NCBI GenBank assembly: GCA_046331565.1 | Contig: JAXLQP010000001.1 | Location: 930,001-994,000 of the forward strand | Length of the DNA: 64,000 nucleotides | Reading direction: 5' to 3' | Source: DASRDU01 sp046331565 | GTDB taxonomy: Bacteria > Acidobacteriota > Blastocatellia > RBC074 | In this document: one piece after another, positions 9,092 to 18,216 of the stretch | Layout of the letters: every line of letters begins with the position of its first letter | How positions within the stretch are numbered: the first letter of the stretch is position 1 | Made by a program: the position numbers and the translations under genes | Notes under the pieces: generated by a model | Database searches by the model: none | Told to the model about the DNA's origin: nothing | What the model saw: only the letters and a program-made list of their open reading frames with translations

Positions 9092-10021
9092 ATGCGACGA
9101 TTTCTGATTACTACAATCGGACTAATACTGATTCAGTTATGCGCCACTATTGCCTTCGCGCAGCAGGACAAACTGGCCGGACGGTGGGAAGGCAAAATCC
9201 AGTCAATGCAGGGCGAGCGCGATACCGTCGTGATTTTCAAAAAGGACGGTGACAATTACACCGGTCGCAGCGCCGGATTGCGGCCCGGCACTGAAATGCA
9301 GATTCGTGATGTCAAAATTGAGGGCGACAAAGTCACGGCCAAAGCCGATGTCGAAACGCCGCAGGCGACAATCACCATCAACTATGCCTTCACGCTCGAC
9401 GGCGAAAATATGAAAGGCCAGGGCACGCTCGATTTCAATGGCCAGGCCATTAGTTTTGATCTCAACCTGAAGCGGGTCAGCGGCGACACCGAAGGTTCAC
9501 TGATGCCGCAGGCTGCGCCACAGAATCCGGGCGCCCGCGCTCAGCGCCCGCCGTCAGAACAGCCGCAGCAGAAGCAGTCGCTCGATTATTTCATCGGCCA
9601 GTGGAGCTATAAATACACCGGACGCGAAAGCGCGCTCGGCCCGGCTCCGCGCGAAGGCATGGTGACCATCACCAAAAATCCGGATGGCAAATCCGCCACC
9701 GTGACCGCGACCGGCAAATCAGATGCAGGCGCATTCAGGGAGAGCGCCGTGATCGTCTGGGACGAAGCGACCAAAACCCTGACCTTCACCGAAACGACTC
9801 CGGGCGGCGTCAAACTGATGAGCAAAGGCGACTGGAGCAGCCCGATTTCGATTCGCTTCAAAGTTGATCCGGTCAAAGCCAAAGGCCAGACCCTGCAACT
9901 GCGCCGGACAATCTCTGTCGTCGCCGCTCATTCATTTACCGTAACCGAAGAATTATCAGAAGACGGCGGCCCCTTCGTGCGCCTCGGTAACGCAATTTAC
10001 AGCCGGGTCGGCGCGAAGTGA
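9092..10021 (+). CDS. Exported protein of unknown function with two beta-rich domains
   Basis: A 309-residue protein with a clear signal peptide (MRRFLITTIGLILIQLCATIAFAQQ, cleavage after AFA). Residues about 26-130 and 165-305 look like two separate beta-rich domains joined by a Pro/Gln-rich linker (QPQQK region). The first begins L-A-G-R-W-E-G-K, the second L-D-Y-F-I-G-Q-W-S-Y-K-Y; such openings are common in lipocalin-like and DUF1579-like exported proteins. No catalytic residues were recognised. GGAGGAA precedes the ATG. It is sandwiched between the two cytochrome/copper-monooxygenase paralogues, so an accessory or ligand-binding role with them is possible but unproven. Confidence 0.75.
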   Translation: MRRFLITTIGLILIQLCATIAFAQQDKLAGRWEGKIQSMQGERDTVVIFKKDGDNYTGRSAGLRPGTEMQIRDVKIEGDKVTAKADVETPQATITINYAFTLDGENMKGQGTLDFNGQAISFDLNLKRVSGDTEGSLMPQAAPQNPGARAQRPPSEQPQQKQSLDYFIGQWSYKYTGRESALGPAPREGMVTITKNPDGKSATVTATGKSDAGAFRESAVIVWDEATKTLTFTETTPGGVKLMSKGDWSSPISIRFKVDPVKAKGQTLQLRRTISVVAAHSFTVTEELSEDGGPFVRLGNAIYSRVGAK

Positions 10022-10030
10022 TAATTTGAA

Positions 10031-10131
10031 ATGAAAGTGGAACACGAGGTTCAATGACCGGAATCACGGGGAGCGCAACCGGCGTTGCCTGCCCCGTGTT
10101 CCCCCGTGTTCCCCGTGGTTTGTTTCACTGT
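10031..10131. repeat. Degenerate CCCCGTGTT-iteron repeat
   Basis: Bases 10091-10119 hold 9-10-nt units (CCCCGTGTT, CCCCCGTGTT, CCCCGTGG) close in design to the CTTCGTG family. A weak partial inverse (AACACGAGG, ATCACGGGG) precedes it at 10040-10073. The rest of this intergenic stretch up to the SD at 10219 shows nothing else. Confidence 0.5.
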
Positions 10132-10229
10132 TCCAATCCTGATTTTTCAACTTAATCTCTGTTTTGCAGGACGTGATTATTGATTCTGTAGTCTCTGAAC
10201 CAAACATCTGCACCATCAGGAGGCGTTCA

Positions 10230-11480
10230 ATGAAGCAAACACGTCTGATCGTTTTATCAGTGACGGCCTGTGTGGCCTTTGCCGCAGCCGGAATCTGGCG
10301 CACCAGCGCGGGCGGCGAAAAGAGCGCACCGACATTCAGCAGGGATGTTGCGCCGATCCTTTACAACAACTGCGTGAATTGTCACCGGCCCGGTGAAATC
10401 GCACCGATGTCGCTGCAAAATTACAAGGAAGTGCGGCCCTGGGCCAAATCCATCCGCGAAAAGGTTGTTGACCGTTCGATGCCGCCCTGGCACGCCGATC
10501 CGCATATCGGTGAATGGGCCAATGACAAGCGGCTTTCACAAAAGGATGTCGAGACGATCATTGCCTGGGTTGACGGCGGCGCGAAGGAAGGCGATCCGAA
10601 AGACCTGCCGCCGATGCCGAAATTCGCTTCGGGCTGGCAGATTGGTGAGCCTGATGTGATCTTCGAGATGCCCGAAGCTTTCACTGTGCCGGCGCAGGGC
10701 GCTGTCCCGTATATGTATTTCACCGTTCCGACCAATTTCAAGGAAGACAAATACGTCACGGCGATGGAAGCGCGGGCTGGTGATTTGTCCGTCGTTCACC
10801 ACATCGTTATTTACGTTCGTGAGCCTGGACAGTCAAAACCGAAAAAGACGAATGATCTCGGTGACGGACTGCTTGGCGCGCTCTCGCCCGGCATGACTCC
10901 GTTCATCGCGCAGCCCGGCACTGCCAAGCTCATCAAGGCCGGATCGAACATCGTCTTTCAGATGCATTACACGCCGAGCGGCAAGGAGACAAAGGATCGC
11001 TCAATCCTCGGTCTGAAGCTTGCCAAAACTCCGGTTGACAAGGTTGTAACGACGACAGCGGCGTGGGATGCGCGCTTTGAAATTCCGGCGGGCGCAGAGA
11101 ATCACGAAGTCAGGGCTTCGTGGACAGCCGATCAGGACATTGACATCATCAGCTTCATGCCGCACATGCACCTGCGCGGCAGGGATTACACCTATCGCGC
11201 TCATTATCCTGACGGACGCACTGAAACGCTGCTCTCAGTGCCGCGCTACGATTTCGGCTGGCAGGTTTATTACTATCCGAAGAAACCCGTGCGCATTCCC
11301 AAAGGCACCAGGATTGAAACCATCGCGCATTACGACAACTCAACCCGGAACCCGCAGAATCCCGACCCGACCCGGCCCGTTCGCTTTGGCGAACAGACCT
11401 GGGAAGAGATGATGAACGGGTTCTTTGATTACATTCCTGTCACCAGACCCGCCACCACTTCAGGCGGCAGCGGGAACTGA
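10230..11480 (+). CDS. Exported c-type cytochrome with copper type II monooxygenase-like domains (paralogue)
   Basis: A 416-residue paralogue of the protein at 7693-9021 with the same layout: signal peptide (about 1-27), heme motif C-V-N-C-H (48-52), the shared segments RPGEIAPMSLQNY and MPPWHADP, then the copper monooxygenase-like core with V-V-H-H-I-V-I-Y-V-R-E-P-G, F-Q-M-H-Y-T and F-M-P-H-M-H-L-R-G-R-D. The end E-Q-T-W-E-E-M-M-N-G-F is also shared. An AGGAGG Shine-Dalgarno (10219) fixes the start at ATG 10230; the frame upstream is open by chance. Two such genes around one exported protein suggest tandem duplication or a two-part extracytoplasmic oxidation system. Confidence 0.82.
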   Translation: MKQTRLIVLSVTACVAFAAAGIWRTSAGGEKSAPTFSRDVAPILYNNCVNCHRPGEIAPMSLQNYKEVRPWAKSIREKVVDRSMPPWHADPHIGEWANDKRLSQKDVETIIAWVDGGAKEGDPKDLPPMPKFASGWQIGEPDVIFEMPEAFTVPAQGAVPYMYFTVPTNFKEDKYVTAMEARAGDLSVVHHIVIYVREPGQSKPKKTNDLGDGLLGALSPGMTPFIAQPGTAKLIKAGSNIVFQMHYTPSGKETKDRSILGLKLAKTPVDKVVTTTAAWDARFEIPAGAENHEVRASWTADQDIDIISFMPHMHLRGRDYTYRAHYPDGRTETLLSVPRYDFGWQVYYYPKKPVRIPKGTRIETIAHYDNSTRNPQNPDPTRPVRFGEQTWEEMMNGFFDYIPVTRPATTSGGSGN

Positions 11481-11500
11481 AGCATCGTCAGCAGACATCT

Positions 11501-11605
11501 GAGAGATGACGGAATAGACGAAAATAACGGAATAAACGAAAGCCTGCCAGGATCAGTGTTCTTCCGTCTGTTCCGTTATTTCCGTTTGTTCCGTCATCTC
11601 TCTTC
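11501..11605. repeat. ACGGAACAG-family inverted repeat
   Basis: Left arm 11501-11542 (GAGAGATGACGGAATAGACG, then 9-nt units) and right arm 11561-11605 (CTTCCGTCTGTTCCG..., CATCTCTCTTC). The left arm carries several A-for-G changes relative to the right. It ends 6 bp before the SD of the beta-helix gene and so sits in its leader. Confidence 0.9.
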
Positions 11606-11623
11606 CTGAACCGGAGGAAAATC

Positions 11624-12904
11624 ATGCAAAGACATTCCGTGACTTTCGCGCTTGTTTTGCTGGCGTGCGCCCTGTTTGCAGGCGGTTGTGCGACGACTGC
11701 GCCTGAAAATGCCCAGGCAAAATCATCGCCTGCCGATATGAAGAAGTTGCAGGAAGAACTGATTATGGCCAGACCGGGCAGCGTGATCGAACTGCCCGAA
11801 GGAAAGTTTCAGTTCGATAAAACGCTCTCGAACAACGTCAACAACCTGACGATTCGCGGCAAGGGGATGAACAAGACCGTGCTTTCATTCAAAGGCCAGA
11901 AAGCCGGATCCGCCGGAATGCTCGTCAAGGCGAATGACTTCACCATCGAAGACCTCGCCATCGAGGACGCTGCCGGTGACGGTCTGAAGATCGAAGGCGC
12001 AACCAACATCACCATTCGCCGCGTGCGCGTGGAATGGACTGGCCCGCTGAGCGAAAAGAACGGGCCTTACGGCATCTACCCGGTGACAAGCAAAAACGTG
12101 CTGGTTGAGGATTCGTATGTCAAAGGCGCTTCGGACGCGGGCTTTTATCTGGGCCAGTCCGAGACTGCGATCATGCGCCGCAACAAGGCCGAAGGTAACG
12201 TTGCCGGGATGGAAGTCGAGAACTGCAAAAACGTTGACGTTTACGACAACATCTCAACCGGCAATTCCGGCGGCATTCTCGTTTTCAACCTGCCTGATCT
12301 GCCCGTGCAGGGCGGCGAGCGCGTGCGCGTTTACAACAACAAAATCATCGCCAACAACGCGCCGAACATCGCGCCGAAAAGCATGACCGTTTACAACCTG
12401 CCTGCGGGCCTGGGCGTTTCGGTAATGGCGATCAAAAACGTTGAGGTCTTCAAAAACGAAATCAAAGACAACAACACCGCCAACCTGCACATCCTGGGTT
12501 ACGTCAGCGCCATCACTGAACCGATCAAGGACAAACGCTACAATCCGTTCGTGGCGAATGTCTACGTTCACGACAATCAGATTTCGGGCGGCGGAAAGAA
12601 CCCTGACACGCGCCTTGAAGGCGTCGTCGCCGTGATGAAAGCCGTTGGCAAGCCGATGCCCGATATTCTTTACGACGGCGTGATCGAACCAAAGGACGGC
12701 AAGCCAGGCACGATGGCCGACGCAAAAATCTGTCTGGAAAACAACGGCGCAGCGACCTTTGCGAACTTCGACGCGGCGAACAAATTCAAAAACATCAGCC
12801 GCGAGATAAAGAAGCATCAGTGTTCGCTGCCCGCGCTCGCCGCCGTCAGCCTGCCGCAGTCAGGCGCATCTGACGCTGCGCCCAAAGCCGGAGGCGCGCA
12901 ATGA
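11624..12904 (+). CDS. Parallel beta-helix repeat lipoprotein (TIGR03805-like)
   Basis: A 426-residue exported lipoprotein: signal peptide with lipobox A-L-F-A-G-G-C (Cys22). The body is a right-handed parallel beta-helix: repeated turns such as N-L-T-I-R-G-K-G, D-F-T-I-E-D-L-A-I-E-D, N-I-T-I-R-R-V-R-V-E-W, N-V-L-V-E-D-S-Y-V-K-G, N-V-D-V-Y-D-N, R-V-R-V-Y-N-N-K-I and N-V-E-V-F-K-N-E-I. This matches the protein family (TIGR03805) that occurs as a two-gene pair with the HNE_0200/SO_2930 family; the pair has no assigned function. Its 3' end overlaps the partner by 4 bases (ATGA), a strong sign of coupled translation. Polysaccharide binding or cleavage is suggested by fold only. Confidence 0.85.
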   Translation: MQRHSVTFALVLLACALFAGGCATTAPENAQAKSSPADMKKLQEELIMARPGSVIELPEGKFQFDKTLSNNVNNLTIRGKGMNKTVLSFKGQKAGSAGMLVKANDFTIEDLAIEDAAGDGLKIEGATNITIRRVRVEWTGPLSEKNGPYGIYPVTSKNVLVEDSYVKGASDAGFYLGQSETAIMRRNKAEGNVAGMEVENCKNVDVYDNISTGNSGGILVFNLPDLPVQGGERVRVYNNKIIANNAPNIAPKSMTVYNLPAGLGVSVMAIKNVEVFKNEIKDNNTANLHILGYVSAITEPIKDKRYNPFVANVYVHDNQISGGGKNPDTRLEGVVAVMKAVGKPMPDILYDGVIEPKDGKPGTMADAKICLENNGAATFANFDAANKFKNISREIKKHQCSLPALAAVSLPQSGASDAAPKAGGAQ

Positions 12905-14001
12905 GCATTGGTCGGAGCGCGCGCGCTGCTGCAATTCTCGCTGTCCTGCTGCTGACCGCAACCTGTAACGTGGTCAGGCCGACCGGCGTGATTTCATTCA
13001 TTGCCGAGCCGTTTCCGGCAACGCTGTCGCAGTGGCAGTTGTTCGTTGCGGGCAGCGCGCCGCTCAAACCAAACAAAGGCGTGGTTCCTTACGATCTGAA
13101 CACGCCGCTCTTTTCTGATTACGCCAGCAAGTACCGCTTTGTCTGGATGCCTGAAGGCACAGCGGCTCAGTACAACGAAGACGGGCCATTCAATTTTCCG
13201 GTCGGCACGATTCTGGCCAAGTCATTTGCCTTTCCCACCGCTGACGGTTCGGGAAAGGAACGCCTGATTGAAACGCGGCTGCTCGTTCACGCCAAAGCCG
13301 GATGGATTGCGCTGCCTTACGTCTGGAACGCCGATCAGACCGAAGCCACGCTCGAGCGCGCCGCCGATCCGCAGGAAATTACCTGGGCCGACAAGGCTGG
13401 AACGAAACACACTTTCACCTACGTCATTCCGAACGCCAACGAATGCAGCCAGTGTCACGACAACGCAAAAATACTGCTGCCCGTCGGCCCGAAAGCGCGC
13501 AATCTGAACCGCGATTATCAGTATCCGGAAGGCACGGAAAATCAGCTCGCTCACTGGACAAAGATTGGTTATCTGAAAGGCGCGCCGTCGCCCGACAAGG
13601 CTCCGAAAGTCGCTGTGTGGAACGACCCGTCAACCGGCACACTCGAAGCGCGGGCGCGAGCTTACCTCGATAACAACTGCGCGCACTGTCACCAGGCGGT
13701 CGGCGGCGCAGCGGCTTCGGGATTGTGGCTCGGCATCAATGAAACCGACCCGAAAAGATTCGGCACCTGCAAGATGCCCAATTCTGCCGGATATTCCGGC
13801 GGTCATCAGTACGATGTTGTGCCCGGCAGACCTGACGAATCAATTCTGCTCTTTCGCCTTTCATCCACCAGACCCAAGGAGATGATGCCCGAAATCGGGC
13901 GCAGCGTCGTGCATCAGGAAGGCGTTGCCCTGATCCGCGAATGGCTTGCCACGCTCAAAGGACAATGCGGCGCTGAAAAGACCGTTGTCGCGCAGAAGTA
14001 A
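12901..14001 (+). CDS. Exported di-heme protein, HNE_0200/SO_2930 family (TIGR03806-like)
   Basis: A 366-residue exported protein. The N-terminus (about 1-22, ending TATC) is a signal sequence, possibly lipoprotein-type with Cys22. Two heme c motifs are visible: C-S-Q-C-H in N-A-N-E-C-S-Q-C-H-D-N and C-A-H-C-H in L-D-N-N-C-A-H-C-H-Q-A. N-terminal hallmarks are V-P-Y-D-L-N-T-P-L-F-S-D-Y-A-S-K-Y-R-F and the later M-M-P-E-I-G-R-S. This fits the family found next to, or fused with, the beta-helix protein directly upstream, with which it overlaps by 4 bp. Together they may form a periplasmic oxidoreductase with a carbohydrate-like binding helix, but the reaction is unknown. Confidence 0.85.
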   Translation: MSIGRSARAAAILAVLLLTATCNVVRPTGVISFIAEPFPATLSQWQLFVAGSAPLKPNKGVVPYDLNTPLFSDYASKYRFVWMPEGTAAQYNEDGPFNFPVGTILAKSFAFPTADGSGKERLIETRLLVHAKAGWIALPYVWNADQTEATLERAADPQEITWADKAGTKHTFTYVIPNANECSQCHDNAKILLPVGPKARNLNRDYQYPEGTENQLAHWTKIGYLKGAPSPDKAPKVAVWNDPSTGTLEARARAYLDNNCAHCHQAVGGAAASGLWLGINETDPKRFGTCKMPNSAGYSGGHQYDVVPGRPDESILLFRLSSTRPKEMMPEIGRSVVHQEGVALIREWLATLKGQCGAEKTVVAQK

Positions 14002-14062
14002 CCAATCGCCGGACGTTCGCTTTTACTGGTTTCGATCAACAACGAAAGATCACTCAGGATCC

Positions 14063-14250
14063 ACTGCCGCGCAGCGGCATCTGAGCTTGGCCGTGGGTTT
14101 CAACCCACGGAATCGGTGCATCCATTTCCCAGTCGCGTAGCGACGATTGATTCAGCGGATAATTCAACCGTCGCCACGCGACTTCAATCTGATCGCCCGG
14201 CAACCGTGGGTTGAAACCCACGGCTAAACTCAGTCGCCGCTACGCGGCAA
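14063..14250. repeat. Composite inverted repeat around CCGTGGGTTTCAACCCACGG
   Basis: The 353-bp gap (14002-14354) has no gene. The 20-mer palindrome CCGTGGGTTTCAACCCACGG (14091-14110) recurs inverted with one central difference at 14204-14223. The outer arms also pair: CCGCGCAGCGGC...CTGAGCTTGG on the left against CTAAACTCAG...GCCGCTACGCGGC on the right. The loop contains a further GTCGCGTAGCGACG/CGTCGCCACGCGAC pair. The whole could fold into a cruciform or multi-branched RNA. Confidence 0.85.
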
Positions 14251-14354
14251 AGACAAATGCTTATTGCTGGTCAGTGGCAGGCATTCGCTGTTCTTATTTC
14301 TGATCTCTGATCTGAACTTCAACTACAGCACAATCTCTCAGGAGGGCAGGAATT

Positions 14355-15323
<969 letters not shown>

Positions 15324-15368
15324 GCAAATCGTATTTGCAAATTCAGGCATTCGTAATGTGCGACAACT

Positions 15369-15454
15369 CAGCCCCGTGAGGAGCATAATTCAATAGCCGG
15401 GGGTTCCGCTGACGCTTCACTTCCGGCTATTGAATTATGCTCCTCACGGGGCTG
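15369..15454. repeat. Perfect 32-bp inverted repeat
   Basis: Arms 15369-15400 (CAGCCCCGTGAGGAGCATAA...) and 15423-15454 pair without mismatch across a 22-nt loop. It sits 7 bp before the SD region of the asparaginase gene (GGGAG at 15461), so it would lie in that gene's leader. No second copy was seen in the window. Confidence 0.92.
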
Positions 15455-15472
15455 ACAGCAGGGAGAATCCAA

Positions 15473-16594
15473 ATGAGTAAAAAAATATCGCGTCGTAATT
15501 TTGTAACAACTACTACCGCCGCTGCCGGAGTGCTGGCAGCAAAGACCAATACTGCTTCAGCCGGTGCGCCGGTGATCTGGACACAGGGCAGCGTCAAACC
15601 TGTCGTTGTTTCTTCGGCCAATGGCAACCGATTCAAAAACGGCGGCGATGTGACCTGCGTGCAGAAGGCATTCACGCTGATGACGCAGGGCAATGATGTG
15701 CTTGATTCACTCATTGCCGGGGTCAATATCGTCGAACTCGACCCGCTTGATACGAGCGTCGGTTATGGCGGCATCCCGAACGCCGAAGGTGTCGTGCAGC
15801 TTGATTCGTCGTGCATGCACGGCCCGAAAAAACGCGCCGGTGCTGTGGCCTGCATCGAAGGTGTGCGCACGCCTTCGCTTGTTGCAAAAGCTGTGCTTGA
15901 ACAAACCGATCATCACCTGATTGTCGGCAAAGACGCGCAGCGATTTGCGCAGAGCATGGGTTTCAAAATCGAAGACGATCTGAACACCGAACAGTCGCGC
16001 CGGATCTGGCTGGAATGGAAGCGGCGCACCGACCCTGAGCATTATCTTGATCCGAAAAAACGCGCTGAAGTCGGCTTTCGCAGGGCGCTGGAACTGGTCG
16101 CTGAAGGTCTGATTGACCGCGATCATCTGTTCGGTACGATCAACTGCGACGGCGTGAATGCAAAGGGCGAAATCTGCGGCGTGACGACGACGAGCGGCCT
16201 GGCTTTCAAAATTCCTGGTCGCGTCGGTGATTCACCGATTCTCGGCGCGGGGCTTTATGTTGACGGTGACGTGGGCGCTGCCGGTTCGACCGGACGCGGC
16301 GAAGCCAATCTTTATAACCTCTGTTCATTCCTGATTGTCGAAAACATGCGGCGCGGGCTGAGTCCGAAGGATGCCGGGATGGAAGCCTGCAAACGCATCA
16401 AGGCGGCGACGATTGAAAAGCGCCTGCTCAACAGCCGGGGCAATCCGAATTTCAACGTGAACTTTTACATCGTCAACGCCAAAGGCGAATATGCCGGTGT
16501 TTCGATTTACGAATCGAAGTACGCCGTCTGCACCGAAAACGGCCCGCAGACGCTCGACACCGAACCGCTGCTGAAGGGCAAGCCGGGCGAATAA
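15473..16594 (+). CDS. N4-(beta-N-acetylglucosaminyl)-L-asparaginase family Ntn-hydrolase, Tat-exported
   Basis: A 373-residue Ntn-hydrolase of the glycosylasparaginase/type 2 asparaginase family, which splits the GlcNAc-Asn link of degraded glycoproteins or related beta-aspartyl bonds. A twin-arginine signal is evident (K-K-I-S-R-R-N-F-V-T-T-T-T-A-A-A-G-V-L-A). The autoproteolysis site is best placed at F-G-T-I-N-C, where Thr becomes the N-terminal nucleophile; nearby are G-V-T-T-T-S-G-L-A-F-K-I-P-G-R-V-G-D-S-P-I-L-G-A-G, typical of the glycosylasparaginase branch. The ATG at 15473 follows GGGAGAATCC; the frame upstream crosses the hairpin and is not coding. It likely acts in the periplasm in glycopeptide turnover. 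Confidence 0.88.
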   Translation: MSKKISRRNFVTTTTAAAGVLAAKTNTASAGAPVIWTQGSVKPVVVSSANGNRFKNGGDVTCVQKAFTLMTQGNDVLDSLIAGVNIVELDPLDTSVGYGGIPNAEGVVQLDSSCMHGPKKRAGAVACIEGVRTPSLVAKAVLEQTDHHLIVGKDAQRFAQSMGFKIEDDLNTEQSRRIWLEWKRRTDPEHYLDPKKRAEVGFRRALELVAEGLIDRDHLFGTINCDGVNAKGEICGVTTTSGLAFKIPGRVGDSPILGAGLYVDGDVGAAGSTGRGEANLYNLCSFLIVENMRRGLSPKDAGMEACKRIKAATIEKRLLNSRGNPNFNVNFYIVNAKGEYAGVSIYESKYAVCTENGPQTLDTEPLLKGKPGE

Positions 16595-16610
16595 AACGAC
16601 AGAAGCAAAA

Positions 16611-16720
16611 GAGAGATGACGGAACAGACGGAAATAACAGAACAAACGAAACAAATTTCAGACCCTGTTGAGTTCTTCTTTCGTCAGTTCCGTTATTTCC
16701 GTCTGTTCCGTCATCTCTCT
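16611..16720. repeat. ACGGAACAG-family inverted repeat
   Basis: Left arm 16611-16651 (GAGAGATGACGGAACAGACG and further 9-nt units) and right arm 16678-16720 (TTTCGTCAGTTCCG..., CGTCATCTCTCTT) face each other between the asparaginase and propeller genes. It shares the GAGAGATGACGG outer end with the copy at 11501. Confidence 0.9.
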
Positions 16721-16760
16721 TATCTGTGCCTGCATTCTCACTGATTGTTGAGGAGCGAAA

Positions 16761-18122
16761 ATGAAACTGAAGTTAACTGCGTTGCTGTTCATTTGTCTTT
16801 TCGCTGTTGCCATCGTGCGCTTTTCAACAGTCAGCGCTGCCGCTGATGCGAACTGGCCGCAGTGGCGCGGGCCTGAAGGGCGCGGCATTTCGACTGAAAA
16901 GAATCTGCCCGTTGAATGGAGCGCGACAAAAAACATCGGCTGGAAAACCCCGATTCCCGGACGTGGCCATTCGTCACCGATTATCTGGGGCAGACGAATC
17001 TTTCTGACGACGGCGATTGAAGGCGAAGCATTGCCGGGGCAGAAAGCCGTCACGCACATCAGAAATGGTCAGGTCTACGTTCATCCTGACAGCGTGGCAG
17101 GGAATCGGCAGCACACACTGAAGGTGCTGTGTCTTGATCGTGACACGGGCCGCGTGCTGTGGGAGCGCACGGCTTACGCCGGAACGGTACTGGATGACCG
17201 GCACCGCAAAGGCTCTTATGCGTCAGGCACTCCGGCGACTGACGGGCGGTTTGTTTATGCTTTCTTTGAAGCCGAAGGGCTGTATTGTTATGACTTCGAC
17301 GGAAAACTGATCTGGAAATCAGCGCCGGGCCGGATTGCCAAGATGGGCCTCGGCAACGGCGTTTCTCCGGTGCTGTTTGAAAATCTGGTGATTGTGCAAT
17401 GCGATCAGGAAGACGGCGGCGAAACGGCTGGTTCATTCATCGCCGCATTCGATAAAAAGACCGGCAAAGAGGTCTGGCGCACATCGCGCATTCATCGCAA
17501 GACGTGGGCGACGCCGCTGCTGGTGCGGGCTGGCAATCGAATGGAACTGATTGCGAGCGGCGCTGAATCGGTGATTTCCTACGACCCGAAAAGCGGCAAA
17601 GAGTTGTGGCATTGCGAAGGCGTTTTCGGCCACGCGATTCCGAGCGCCGTTGCCGGTCACGGGCTGGTCTTTGTCAGCGCAGGCTATCCGACCAAACGCG
17701 CGCTGGCCCTGCGGCCCGGAGGTTCAGGCAACATTACCGACACTGCAAACCTGGTCTGGAAGTATGACAAGGGAACGGCCTATGTGACTTCACCGATTCT
17801 TTACGGCGATTATCTTTACCTGTTCAGCGACAAAGGCATCATCACCTGCATTGAAGCAAAGACCGGCGCGATCAGATACGAAGGCGGTCGCCCGCCTGTG
17901 CCTGCGGCCTTCACGGCGTCGCCCGTCGCGTTTGACGACAAGATTCTGATCAGCAGCGAGGATGGCGATACCTTTGTGATCAAAGCAGGCCCGGTACACG
18001 AAGTGCTGCGTACCAATTCACTCGGCGAACCGATCTATGCTTCTCCGGCAATTGCCGATGGCCGGATTTTCATTCGCGGACTGAATCATCTTTACTGCAT
18101 CAGAAATGGCGCGGGAGAATAG
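16761..18122 (+). CDS. Exported PQQ-binding-like beta-propeller repeat protein
   Basis: A 453-residue exported protein with a signal peptide (about 1-27, ending VSAAADA). The mature part begins N-W-P-Q-W-R-G-P-E-G-R-G, the standard opening of outer PQQ-like repeat proteins of Acidobacteria and Planctomycetes. Blades are marked by repeats such as L-C-L-D-R-D-T-G-R-V-L-W-E, A-A-F-D-K-K-T-G-K-E-V-W-R, I-S-Y-D-P-K-S-G-K-E-L-W-H, C-I-E-A-K-T-G-A-I-R-Y-E. No dehydrogenase active-site segment or heme motif is seen, so this is a propeller scaffold or binding protein rather than a PQQ alcohol dehydrogenase. GAGGAG lies before the ATG. Confidence 0.87.
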   Translation: MKLKLTALLFICLFAVAIVRFSTVSAAADANWPQWRGPEGRGISTEKNLPVEWSATKNIGWKTPIPGRGHSSPIIWGRRIFLTTAIEGEALPGQKAVTHIRNGQVYVHPDSVAGNRQHTLKVLCLDRDTGRVLWERTAYAGTVLDDRHRKGSYASGTPATDGRFVYAFFEAEGLYCYDFDGKLIWKSAPGRIAKMGLGNGVSPVLFENLVIVQCDQEDGGETAGSFIAAFDKKTGKEVWRTSRIHRKTWATPLLVRAGNRMELIASGAESVISYDPKSGKELWHCEGVFGHAIPSAVAGHGLVFVSAGYPTKRALALRPGGSGNITDTANLVWKYDKGTAYVTSPILYGDYLYLFSDKGIITCIEAKTGAIRYEGGRPPVPAAFTASPVAFDDKILISSEDGDTFVIKAGPVHEVLRTNSLGEPIYASPAIADGRIFIRGLNHLYCIRNGAGE

Positions 18123-18125
18123 AAT

Positions 18126-18194
18126 GCGGATTGAACCGATGCGGCGGATCGAAACAGATCAATTCGTTTTTATCCGCCGCATCAGTTCAATCCG
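18126..18194. repeat. Inverted repeat between convergent genes
   Basis: Arms 18126-18149 (GCGGATTGAACC...) and 18172-18194 pair with one internal mismatch over a 22-nt A/T-rich loop that contains TTTTT. It lies in the 94-bp gap between convergent stop codons and may terminate both transcripts. Confidence 0.85.
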
Positions 18195-18216
18195 TGTTCC
18201 ATTCAGCTTTTCGTTT

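Noticed and set aside
16761..18122. PQQ-dependent alcohol dehydrogenase
   Set aside because: Only propeller repeats are visible; the dehydrogenase catalytic residues and any heme motif are absent.
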